Assembly: GCA_016800925.1 (NCBI GenBank)
Contig: JABCPU010000669.1
Location: 1 to 31,648 of the forward strand
Direction: 5' to 3'
Source: Suillus spraguei
Lineage: Eukaryota > Basidiomycota > Agaricomycetes > Boletales > Suillaceae
DNA: 31,648 nt
How positions within the stretch are numbered: position 1 is the stretch's first letter; the number at the start of each line of letters is the position of its first letter. Made by a program: the position numbers and the translations under genes. Shown here in pieces: positions 9,689-19,077 of the stretch. A model generated the notes under the pieces. The model saw nothing but the letters and a program-made list of their open reading frames with translations, had not been told where the DNA came from and did no database searches.

Positions 9689-10083
9689 TAAGTCTTGCTG
9701 TAGCTTTAGTAACGGTGGAAACAAATATGCTATGCACCAATGGATCTAGACATCGGTAGCAAGATTTGGTAAGGGGCAAGGATCCACAGAGCAAAAACGG
9801 TACCGGCAAAGCAAAAAGGCTAATGCTCGCTATAGGGGATTTCTCAGTAGCTGCTGTAGACAGTAACAAGACGCTTGTGTAAAATGGCACTTTCATGGTC
9901 AGCATGACTTTGTTCACTACACCAGTCCTTTTTTTGGTCATGCTTACAGCCTCCCCAGGAGAAGAGGGGGGCTGCTTCTCATCGCCGAAGTTCCCCCCAA
10001 TGAAGCACCTGGCAAGATCAGTGGCATAGTATACCCCAGACCCAACCAGGTCTACCCTATCCCAGTGTACACCAACACAAAAA

Positions 10084-11075
10084 AACAATCCTGTGTGAAC
10101 ATAACTATAGCAACCCTCAACATAAGAGGCAGAACAACAAGCCATCTAGGGCCAGGTCAAACCTCTAAATGGCCGTCAATCAATAGACTAGTAAGAGAAT
10201 AAAAAATAAGTATCCTGTGCATACAAGAATCACATCTCACACCTGAGAACGAAACACAAATAGATAATCTTTTCTCAAGATGCCTCCGAGTTCTCAACTC
10301 AGGCGACCCTACATGACCAGGTAACTTTGCAGGAGTAGCATTCATCCTCATAAAGAAAAAGTAAATGTCGAAAACACAAAAATGACAATCCTCATACCAG
10401 GAAGGGCTATATCCCTCTCACTAAAATGGCACAATGAACAAAAGGTCAACATCCTAAATATATACGCACCTAACAATCCCCAAGAACACCCTGCATTCTG
10501 GGAAAAGATCAAAGCTGCATGGCAACAGAATAACCTCGGCCAATTGGACTTCATGGCCGGAGACTTCAACATAACGGAAGACCTGCTTGACAGAGCACCA
10601 GCCCGACAAGACAACAAACAAGCCATTGAGGCGCTTCAAGACTTCAGATCAGAATTCAACATCCAAGACAATTGGAGACACATGCACCTGAATACATGCC
10701 TATTCACCTTCAATAGTAACACAGAGTCCATGTCTTGACTAGATAGAAGCTACACTGCAACTGCGCATCAAGAAAGCATGTCAGATTTGAGATCTCACCT
10801 ATGTACAGTCCTGACAGATCACAATATAGGCACAGTACGTTTTGCCCCTCCAGGCCTACCACACATAGGTAAAGGAAGATGGTTCTGGCCCCTGGGTGTC
10901 ACATTAGACAAAAACTATTAGAGAAAATAGAACACTTAGGGCTCGAGCTCCAAACTGACCTCGACAATAGCACAGAACAAAATAGATCAGACATGAACAA
11001 CCCACAACTCCTATGGGAAAACTTTGAAAATAAAATGAATCAAGAAGTGAAAGAAATGGCTAAGTCTCACCTCGC
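10084..11075 (+). pseudogene. LINE ORF2 part 1: AP endonuclease domain
   Basis: Begins ITIATLNIRGR, the usual first strand of LINE APE endonucleases, followed by ILCIQESH (metal-binding Glu), VNILNIYAPN, FMAGDFNI (Asp/Asn catalytic block) and LDRSY. The endonuclease nicks target DNA to start target-primed reverse transcription. Breaks: TGA at 10314-10316 and 10736-10738, TAA at about 10195 and 10360, and frameshifts near 10375 and 10910. The TGA before LDR sits where relatives have arginine. Confidence 0.88.
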
Positions 11076-11994
11076 TGTAAAGATACAATCTAGCCTGGGC
11101 TGTAGATGAACCACGGCCTAAACTAGTATGCGAGTCTTGCGCTCTACCTAGTCTGCTTCACTTGCGAAGGCAAGAACATTTGACTCTAAAGGGAATGCTA
11201 AGTTAATATAGTTTGATATTGCCCAACCTGTGGTGCGAGAATGCCGTTGGAGGTAGTGAGATGCTAGCGGTGACCTCCGGTCCATGGGAAACTTGCGGTA
11301 AAACTAGTGGTAAGTGTGGGAATGCGGTAGGCAAGCGGTATTGTGAACAGTCAAGCTGTGGTGGTACGAGCGGTAAAACTGCGGTAAGCGTGGGAACTTC
11401 TGCGGTCCAACAAGCGGTAGTGTAGCAGTGAAGCATGAGAAAGTGGTAGCGCAGGAAAGCGGTATAGAGCGGTAGTGCGTGCAGCAGTAAAGCAATTCTT
11501 AGAGGAGACAATGACTTCGGTAAAGGACTTTATTTTGTAGTGACAGTAGTGGTGACTATTCCTAAGTACCGTGTGTACTATAGGAGGGAAGTAAGGAAAG
11601 AGTATGGGTACCTAGGAATTTTATACTAAGGAATAGCTACTGAAACAGAAGGGATAGGATTAACATGCAGCAGACATGTAATAAGACTGCACTACAGTTT
11701 ACAAAACATCACATACCGGCGAGACTGGATGGACATAGGACAGACGGTAAATCTTGCTTGAGGATGCCTAATGGGTTCGTGGAGATTGATGAAGATCACC
11801 GCTTTGCAGGAAAGTTGCCATAGTACAGCCGCTAAGCTGCAATGAGGCTTCTGGAGTACAGAACGATACCATTAGATAGGGGTAAATGCATGGTAAAGTA
11901 GGACGGTGAAGCTGAAGGGTAAGGATAATGATTACCAGTTGACACCTATACAAAAATGTGCTGTTTCAAGCTCAGTGTGAGTTTGTTTGTCACA
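11076..11994 (+). mobile_element. Complete family A element inside LINE ORF2
   Basis: 919 bp, TGTAAAGATACAATC to GTTTGTCACA. Flanks are TCGC (11072-11075) and TCAC (11995-11998), a 4-bp duplication with one G-to-A change at a CpG. Removing the element and one flank restores the LINE frame (KSHL then AKINHK), which supports the exact ends. It contains many GCGGTA words at about 11290-11480. No gene. Confidence 0.92.
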
Positions 11995-11998
11995 TCAC

Positions 11999-12680
11999 TA
12001 AAATCAACCACAAAATAAAGCAGCTATGAAAAGACATCAGTGACTCGTCAAATGTGCCTGACATAGATATATCAACCAACAAAAGACTAAACAAAATCCT
12101 TCTTGAAAAAGAACTTGAACACTTAGAACAAACAAAAAAGCTATAAAAACGCTCACCTGAAAGCTCAAGCAAAATGGTCCATCCAGGGAGAGACAATAAG
12201 CAAGTACTGGTCTAAAATAAACAACCCTCGTAAGCCCAGAGACATAATACACCATCTAAGAATCTCAAATACAAATAAATTCACCACCAACTCAAAAAGA
12301 ATGGCCGGAATTGCAAAAGAATACCACCAAGACCTCCAACAACAAGGAGTCAACCACACACTGGACCAAAGATGCCAAGCAACGAGACATGAAACAACAA
12401 ACCAAATTCCAGAGGAACAAAAGCTCCAATCCCTAGATAGCCCCCTTCACCGTCACCTACAAGAATCAATGATAAGAGACGCACTGTACTCCTCAAAAGC
12501 AGGGAGCACTGATGGCATTGATGGGATTCCATATGAAGCATGGAAGGCGCTGAATGATCTACACAAAGAGAAACAAGCAAACGATAAGCCGTGTTTTGAT
12601 ATAATAAAAACTCTCACCCTAATCTACAATGACATCCAAAACAACGGGGTGATAGACAACTCTGACTTTGCACTTGGATG
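11999..12680 (+). pseudogene. LINE ORF2 part 2: linker and start of RT
   Basis: Continues from part 1 with KINHKIKQL, TGA (12027-12029), KDISDSS..., shifts frame near 12138, then reads AKWSIQGETISKYWSKINNPRKPRD, the conserved LINE block before the fingers of RT. From 12301 the frame is open for over 120 residues to SKAGSTDGIDGIPYEAWKAL, RT motif 0/1 (dGiPyE), and DNSDFAL, where LTR3 cuts it. Confidence 0.88.
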
Positions 12681-13169
12681 TGTTACGAACTGGGGTGGCA
12701 TCACCAGTGACAGTGAAAAGACACAGACGGTCTGCTGGGAAGTTCTTACAATACCCAAAAGAGGACAAGGTGAAAGTACAAGGAATGCGTTCCGAGTACG
12801 ATCAAGGGTTCGGCCTCAAAGACAAGTCTAAGAGGTTCTACGAGAATAGAGACTAAGGCTAAGGAGTGCTTAGACTTAGAGACGATTCAAGATGACTTAG
12901 GTTGGAGGCCTAAGCGAAGGAAGTTCCAGGTAAAACCCAGTAAGATTAAAGTAAAGTATCAAGTGTAATACAATGTGCTTAAACTTAAATAGGCCAATAT
13001 GTGCGCACAGACCAAGAGAGACGTGGGAACGTAAGTGCGTATCCAAAGAAGGAAGGCAACTATAGTACAGATGTGTTAAGCATATGAGTCAGAGTCACAA
13101 GTCACGTGTCACATGATATACAAGAAAGGAAACAAGGAGAAATGAATAGGGGCACGTATGATTGTAACA
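12681..13169 (-). mobile_element. Solo LTR3 (short form) in LINE ORF2
   Basis: 489 bp from TGTTACGAAC to TTGTAACA with a perfect GGATG duplication (12676-12680 and 13170-13174). The minus strand is assigned by analogy with the TATA box of the 16152 copy; here it has decayed to a TATTTAAG-like sequence. It carries the leader stem-loop at 12896-12914. Stop-free stretches running into it from the LINE are chimeric. Confidence 0.9.
12896..12914 (-). other. LTR3 leader stem-loop (copy 1)
   Basis: Plus-strand reading CTTAGGT, loop TGGAG, GCCTAAG; seven pairs including one T-G wobble. Confidence 0.6.
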
Positions 13170-13174
13170 GGATG

Positions 13175-13390
13175 GATGTGCCCACTATACAAAAAAAAAG
13201 ATTGCACTGAAATAGAAACTACCGCCCTATCACACTTTTAAACACAAATTATAAGATACTCACTAAATGCCTAGCCATGATGCTAGCTAAAGAAATACAC
13301 TCTCTAATTCACCCAGATCAGAGCAGGTTCATCCCAAAAGAATCAATATTTGACCCAATCAGACTTACCCAAACTGTTAAGACCGTACTC
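13175..13390 (+). pseudogene. LINE ORF2 part 3: RT fingers
   Basis: Resumes after the GGATG duplication as MCPLYKKKD (RT motif 1/2), then after a single-base deletion near 13215 reads NYRPITLLNTNYKILTKCLA and HPDQSRFIPKESIFDPIR, the hallmark motif 2 and 2a blocks of LINE RT. Cut by the truncated LTR1 at about 13391. Confidence 0.9.
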
Positions 13391-14142
13391 AAAGGTAGAG
13401 AGATCTGAAGGGCTTTGGCCTCAGTTCGTGCACTGTGCCCCTTTCCTGAGTAATGCCCCTTATTTCAGGGAGAAGTTATACGTCCGAAGATCCAGAAGGA
13501 GTTGCGTGACAGGTCCGGACGTCCGAAGGTAACGGATATGATACGTCTGAAGGTTATCCGGAACGTAGGAATAGAACGAAGATTAAGACTAGCTTCGGAA
13601 CGAATTCCTAACTAGAAACTAGCAGAGATAGACTATCCGAAGATAGAGTCGGAGATATAGACTATAGGAATCAATCCCAGTCTCGGAAGATGACTTGGAG
13701 CGGAAAGTGGCTTAAGTCCGGAGGAAGCAGAATGAGCAGAATCTAAGATGATATTTGAACTAAGGTTCTACGGAGATTTACAAGTGGTTTATATACTGTA
13801 AGTATCTAAGACAGATAATCAACAAGTCCAGGACCGAGGGCTATGTATGAAGTGTAACGGAAGTCTATTAGTTAATGCACAGCGGATCAGTAAGCATGAA
13901 TCAGAAATGAACACAGGTAACGGATCAGTGACGTAGGACAGAAATATACACAGCCGAAATACCGGAAACAGGAGGAATGACGAAAGGAGATAGACGCGGA
14001 TATACACAAGGGAGTTAAGGTGCGAGAAGTGAGCACATTCGGATGGGTGGCCTGGACAGGATCGGTGGACCGGACGGATATGGAATCGATCAGATCAGAT
14101 CGGATATGGTCGGATCTGAGATTAGAAGTATGGTATATGACA
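13391..14142 (-). mobile_element. LTR1 fragment inside LINE RT
   Basis: Matches LTR1 from the GGGGCTTGGCCTCAG region to the terminal GTATATGACA (14142) but lacks about 90 bp of the other terminus, so the left end is a deletion edge. The right flank CAAAC resembles the LINE bases CTCAAA just left of the element, consistent with an original duplication trimmed by the deletion. Confidence 0.8.
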
Positions 14143-15182
14143 CAAACAATGACAGCCTATGACGACATAATGGAAGAAGATGGCATTATAGTCACCCTAG
14201 ACCAAGAGAAAGCATACAACAAAATATGACACGACTATCTGTTTGACACACTAAAAAGTTTCAACATCCCCGAACATTTCATAAACACAATACGTACCCT
14301 ATACAAAGATGCCCACATGAAAGTAGTCATAAACGGCTTCCTAAGCAAGCCCTTTAAAGTAACAAGAGGGGTAAGGCAGGGTGACCCACTATTGTGCCTA
14401 TTATTTGACCTAGCAATAGAACCATTAGCATGTTCACTCCGGAACTCTGAAAAACTAAAGGATATGACATACCAGGTATAACTCAGCGAGTAATCGTTAA
14501 CCTATACGCAGATGACACAACAATATTCTTAAGGAAAGGGGACAGATACGAAGACCTACAGGAGATCCTCGAATCCTGGTGCTTGGCATCAGGCACAAAA
14601 TTCAATATGGAAAAAATAGAAATTCTACCAATCAGAACAATAACACACAGAACTGAAGTTATTGCATCAAGACAGTTGAACAACAATGACAACACCTGGG
14701 AACCCAACATTAAGATTGCAAAGAATGGCTCCCCTATAAGATCATTAGGCGCCTGGATCGGAAACAAATTAGACAACGCCACCCCTTGGGAACCAATCCT
14801 AGACAAAATAGAACAAAATCTACATACCTGGAACAAAGGAAACCCATCACTAGATGGAAAACAACTAATCATGCAAATGTTCATCGGCGGAATGACACAA
14901 TTCCTTACCAAAGCCCAAGGAATGTCCAAACAGATAGAAGCTGCCCTAAACAAAATAATCAGAAGGTTCCTATGGAAAGAAACATGCACACCACCAATAA
15001 GTCTCAAACACCTCCAAAGACCCAGAGATGAAGGTTGTATAGGCCTGCTACATATATCAGCCAGAAACCAAGTGATAAATATAACATGGTTAAGCACTTA
15101 CATTAACACATCACCAACCTGCCCGACATGGGCCTTCGCGACAGACACAATCATTAACACTCTAAAACTGGAAGGTCTTTGA
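14143..15182 (+). pseudogene. LINE ORF2 part 4: RT palm and thumb
   Basis: Reads YDDIMEEDGIIVTLDQEKAYNKI (motif A, catalytic Asp), GFLSKPFKVTRGVRQGDPLLCLLF (motif B) and NLYADDTTIF, with the catalytic YADD at 14505-14516 (motif C). It continues through the thumb block GTKFNMEKIEIL and LGAWIGNK. RT active-site aspartates are kept. Breaks are TGA at 14227-14229 between KI and HDYL, a frameshift near 14460, and TGA at 15180-15182. Confidence 0.93.
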
Positions 15183-16151
15183 ACCACCTTCGATATTCAA
15201 GCCTTTCTATCCTCCTGGTACCCCCCATCCCAAGGCCCACACACAAACCATCTCCCAAAAGAAATCATATCACTACTGAAAACAGCCTGAACCTTCAAAA
15301 TGAACTTTGCCCTGATAAAATTGGCACTGCACCTTAAAGATCAACTCCCTGCCTGGTTCCACATGGGAGTCCCACCCAGAACATACAATAAGTTGTGTGA
15401 CACATGCCTACAGAATAACCACAAAGTACAATCAGTAAAAGACCTAAGAACCATGAGTAACAGACTTACCGACACAACAAACCACCACAAACAAAGTAAC
15501 TGCGCCTGCGAACACTGCAAGAATGACAGGAACGTAGGTTGCACAAACCCAAACAAGTGTGCTACAATAGCGTCAAAATCATCTCAAATCTCAAACCCAA
15601 ATTCAACCCAATGACACACCCACCAAATGATAACCTGACCCTCACACACCAAAGAAAGGAGAAGAATGAAAGAGCCCACAGACAATGAAATGGTGACATC
15701 ATATTTGACCCTACAACAATGAACAGTACAACACTAGGGGACTGCTTTAGAATATTCACACAAAAAGACAAATACTGACTGGAACCCGCCCTAAGAACCC
15801 CGAGACCCCCCTGGCGATGAGAAGAGGAAGAACCTCCAACTGAAATATACACTGATGGCTCCTGTATCAACAACGGCAAAAACAATGTGAAGTGCGGTAG
15901 TGGTGTATGGTTTGGAAGAAACAACCAACTAAACAAATCTCTACAAATACCTGGCCCAAACCAATCCAACCAAGTAGGCGAACTAGCTGCAGTACTTGTC
16001 AGCCTTCAATCAATCAGCCCCCTCACTCCTGCCATAATCATTACCAACTCACGATTCATTATAGACAGCTTCACAAAATACTTACATGCCTGGGAAAACA
16101 GAGAATGGATAGATATAGCAAACAGTGAACTAATCCACACAATAGCATATA
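15183..16151 (+). pseudogene. LINE ORF2 part 5: linker and RNase H N-terminal half
   Basis: Reads KMNFALIKLALHLKDQLPAW, the conserved post-RT block, then a cysteine-containing linker (CACEHCKN..GCTNPNKC) and, after a frameshift near 15610, EIYTDGSCINNG and GELAAVLVSL (RNase H first Asp and Glu). The third acidic block, normally TDS, is TNS here (about 16043-16051), so an active-site Asp is gone. TGA interruptions are at 15288-15290, 15686-15688, 15776-15778 and 15818-15820. Confidence 0.88.
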
Positions 16152-16341
16152 TGTTACAGTCGTACGTGCCCCTATTCATTTTCCTTTCTATTCTCGTATA
16201 TCATGTGATATGGAGCTTATTGCTCGGACACTTCCACTTCCATCAGACATCACATGACTGTATGATTCAACTAGTACGTCGTTGATACATCATATCATGT
16301 GATGTCATGACTCCCCATGACTCCGTTCTCGGACTCAGCCG

Positions 16342-16365
16342 GTTTAGCATATGCGTACGCTAAAC
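16342..16365. other. 24-bp near-palindrome in long-form LTR3
   Basis: Arms GTTTAGC and GCTAAAC around a centre of alternating purine and pyrimidine bases. It recurs with a swapped mismatch at 26355-26378 in the other long-form copy. It lies upstream of the TATA box, so it may be a protein-binding site. Confidence 0.55.
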
Positions 16366-16480
16366 ATGTGCCTTCATCTCTGACTCATGTGTTTCAACAT
16401 GCTTGTATGATACATGCCTTCCCTATTAGGATACACACTTATATTCCCATGGTTACCTGGTCTGTGCGCACATATGTACC

Positions 16481-16488
16481 TATATAAG
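16481..16488 (+). promoter_or_regulatory. LTR3 TATA box
   Basis: TATATAAG in a TATA-like context; the 25932 copy keeps it on the minus strand at 26232-26239. It defines the likely transcription direction of LTR3 and places the stem-loop about 70 bp downstream, in the predicted leader. Confidence 0.6.
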
Positions 16489-16552
16489 CACAGTGTACTT
16501 GTAGTAGATTCCTTACTTTAATTTTACTGGGTTGTACCTGGATTCCTCTTCG

Positions 16553-16573
16553 CTAAAGATCTCCAATCTTTAG
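16553..16573 (+). other. LTR3 leader stem-loop (copy 2)
   Basis: CTAAAGAT, loop CTCCA, ATCTTTAG; eight perfect pairs with one base pair changed on both arms relative to the 26147 copy. Confidence 0.7.
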
Positions 16574-16787
16574 TCGTCTTGAATTGTCTCTAAGTCTAAG
16601 CACTCCTTAGCCTTAGTCTCTATTCTTGTAGAACCTCTTAGACTTGTCTTTGAGGCTGAACCCTTGATAGTACTCAGAACGTGTTCCTTGTACTTTCACC
16701 TTGTCCTCTTCTGGACATTGTAGAACTTCCCAGCAGACCGTCTGTGTCTTTTCACTGTCGCTGGTGATGCCACCCCAGTTTGTAACA

Positions 16788-17782
16788 ATATAACCTTCGA
16801 ATCAGATCAGCAAAAACCATATTCAGATGGGTCAAGGGCCACAACTGATCAGAAGGAAACATAGAGGCGGACATGCTAGCTGGCCAAGGCTCGATAAAAG
16901 AAAACTACGACCAAATAGACACATCAATACCAATCAATTTTGACCTACAAGGAGCCTGACTCACCTGCATCACCCAAGCCCTAGCCTACCGAGGAATATT
17001 AGCCTCCAACCCCATAGAACACGGCAGAAACACAATTGGTCTACTCAATATGACCAGACATGCTGTCCAAAGTATATCCTCCGAATTAGAAACAGACTGA
17101 ACACTATGGCTTAGCTGAACAAAAAAGACCTGTCAAAAAAATTCCAGTCATTTATATACCACACAATGAATGACTCCTACAAAGTTGGAAAATTCTGGTC
17201 AAATATACCTACCTTCGAACATAGAGCAGACTGCACAATGTGTAGAGAAGATATAGAATCAATTGAACATATACTCACCACCTGTGGCAAATCCCCATCT
17301 AAAACTATATGGGAACTAGCAAAGTCCCTCTGGCCGACAGACACCATCCCATGGCCCCAATTATCCATTGGAACTATCCTTGGATGTGGAGCCCTGAGAA
17401 TACCACACAAAACAAACAAGAACGACCCAAATGACGCGAAAGTAGCAGAGATCAAATGAGGCTTATCCAGACTTCTTAGAATCATTATCTCAGAATCTGC
17501 TTACCTAATCTGGGTAATAAGATGTGAATGAGTTATACAGGGACTACAACACAACACTGGAACAATATCAAAAGATGGATTAACATAATAAATCATCGTT
17601 TACACATCGACAGAGTACTAGCCTGTAAAAACCAAAGAAATAAAAAAGTGACTTCCAAAGTGCAAGCCACCTCGTCCAAAGTCATTTCAAACAAAAAACC
17701 CTTACCACACAATTGGGTCACATCCCTCGAGGTTTTAGTGGGTATTACACTCCCCAGGCCCCCGCAGCATGAGGCAACCTAG
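16788..17782 (+). pseudogene. LINE ORF2 part 6: RNase H end and CCHC C terminus
   Basis: Reads FRWVKGHN, TGA, SEGNIEADMLAGQG (last RNase H block with its Asp kept), ALAYRGI, then the zinc-binding block CTMCREDIESIEHILTTC (CX2CX8HX4C, about 17237-17290) typical of the LINE C terminus, GLSRLLRIIISESAYLIW and IRCE, TGA, VIQ. Stops at 16846, 16957, 17098, 17116, 17457 and 17529 are all TGA. In-frame stop of the ORF at about 17780. Confidence 0.9.
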
Positions 17783-17940
17783 GTAGTTTACAGAGCCCCA
17801 CACACCCCTGAATAATCAGGGAGTGTGTAAGTACATTTTCTCATTGGACCGGTATCTAGTACTGCTATAAGCGTTTATGTAAAACTAGACAGTGTCAGTA
17901 ATTATATAATAAACTCGCTTGTCCAAAAAGAAAAAAAAAA
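17783..17940 (+). terminator. LINE 3' untranslated region with poly-A
   Basis: AATAAA at 17908-17913 is followed 15-30 bp later by AAAAAG and a run of ten A ending at 17940, the 3' end expected from target-primed reverse transcription. Confidence 0.8.
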
Positions 17941-18492
17941 CTTTTAGGTGCTGTTTGGACAGCGACTCCAGGTTTGGTTCAAAGCTGCACATGATGCACC
18001 TGATGAGAACATGTGATGTATGTTCAATAAGAGATCATCAATAATCAGTACTAGGACAGTATATAGCATTGAATCTGGTATAGATAATTACAGTTGCTGC
18101 ACCTGACAAAACCAGATGAGTTCACACCTTTGGCAAAGTGTGCACCTCACTGCGCCTTTCTCGCACCTTTTGTGTTTGACCACACTTCATCATGCTTCAT
18201 CGCATTTTGTCAAGCTTCATCACACTTTGGTGCTACTGTGTGCACACTAGCGCATGCATGCTTAAGTGCACCTTGGAGGTGCTCAGGTGCACATGTAATA
18301 ATGGAGAAGTTAGGGATTTCTCAAGCAAGCCTCATGTGTCTTAGTGAGCTCATTTTTCTTATCATATAATAGACCATTGTCATGTAATTTTCCCTCAGTC
18401 ATTCTCTCATCCTTCCTTTGGATAGTGGCTGAGGTATGCACTTACTGTCATTAATATTTACTTTATATCTGACTATGTAGTAGCGTGGTATA
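17941..18492 (+). other. Possible 5' region of a Harbinger element
   Basis: Begins TTA then GGTGCTGTTTGGACAGCGAC directly after the LINE poly-A. The TTA and the CTGTTTGGA-like terminus fit a PIF/Harbinger end, and a Harbinger transposase fragment follows at 19078. No matching right TIR is found in the window. The block TTCTCTCATCCTTCCTTTGG occurs at about 18402 and again at about 19008. No gene is supported. Confidence 0.4.
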
Positions 18493-18969
18493 TGTTACAA
18501 ACTGGGATGGTGTCACCAGCGACAGTGAAAAGACACAGACGGTCTGCTGGGAAGTTCTACAATGTCCAAAAGAGGACAAGGTGAAAGTACAAGGAATGCA
18601 TTCCAAGTATGATCAAGGGTTCGGCCTCAAAGACAAGTCTAAGAGGTTCTTACGAGAATAGAGACTAAGGCTAAGGAGTGCTTAGACTTAGAGACGATTC
18701 AAGACGACTTAGGTTGGAGACCTAAGCGAAGGATATTCCAGCTAAAACCCAGTAGGATTAAAGTAAAGTATTAAGTGTAATACAACATGCTTAAATAGGT
18801 CAATATATGCACACGGACCAAGAGAGATGTGAGAACGTAAATGCGTATCCAAAGAAGGAAGGCAACTATAGTACAGATGCGTTGAGCATGTGAGTCAGAG
18901 TCACATTATGTAATATACAAGTAAAGAAGGCAAAGAGGAAAATGAATAGGGGCACATACAATTGTAACA
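18493..18969 (-). mobile_element. Solo LTR3 (short form)
   Basis: 477 bp, TGTTACAAAC to TTGTAACA, perfect GTATA duplication (18488-18492 and 18970-18974). It contains the stem-loop at 18708-18726 and lacks the 24-bp palindrome block. Confidence 0.92.
18708..18726 (-). other. LTR3 leader stem-loop (copy 3)
   Basis: Plus-strand reading CTTAGGT, loop TGGAG, ACCTAAG; seven perfect pairs. Confidence 0.65.
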
Positions 18970-19077
18970 GTATACGCCACTTTTACTTAGGTGAATAAAA
19001 GTCGTTCTCTCATCCTTCCTTTGGATAGTGGCTGAGTGCGGGATGCGCCACTTTTACTTAGTTTTGTCAGCACCCTC

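Larger units (their letters stand above)
8342..9930 (+). repeat. Unnamed dispersed repeat R5, split by a Harbinger element
   Basis: The flanks of the Harbinger insertion (8342-8491 and 9692 to about 9930) together match the interval 26526-26940 in the opposite orientation, for example around CACCAATGGATCTAGA and GACTTTG.TCACTACA. The uninterrupted copy shows the pre-insertion TTA at 26816-26818. Ends and type are unknown, and no coding sequence is seen. Confidence 0.65.
16152..16787 (+). mobile_element. Solo LTR3 (long form) in LINE RNase H
   Basis: 636 bp, TGTTACAGTCGTACG to TTTGTAACA, with a perfect ATATA duplication (16147-16151 and 16788-16792). It contains a TATA box at 16481-16488, a stem-loop at 16553-16573 and a 24-bp near-palindrome at 16342-16365 that short-form copies lack. 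Confidence 0.92.
9931..17940 (+). mobile_element. Tad-type LINE with four nested insertions
   Basis: Endonuclease, reverse transcriptase, RNase H and C-terminal CCHC domains occur in LINE order on the plus strand and end in AATAAA (17908-17913) and a poly-A run at 17940. Four insertions interrupt it: family A at 11076-11994, LTR3 at 12681-13169, truncated LTR1 at 13391-14142 and LTR3 at 16152-16787. Removing them leaves about 5.2 kb, a normal size for an ORF2 plus 3' end. The 5' boundary near 9931 is a guess from where repeat R5 stops matching. Domain presence matches the Tad1 clade rather than the L1 clade, which usually lacks RNase H. Confidence 0.88.

Noticed and set aside
12681..12745. 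Self-cleaving ribozyme (HDV-like) at the GGTGGCATCACCAG end of LTR3
   Set aside because: Only a four-pair P2-like helix could be drawn and no P1 partner exists. No hammerhead core is seen either.
10314..17531. TGA read as tryptophan (alternative code in the LINE)
   Set aside because: TGG is used normally for tryptophan throughout, and several TGA sites fall at conserved arginine positions, so CGA decay explains them better. The Tc1 and spliced genes use the standard code.
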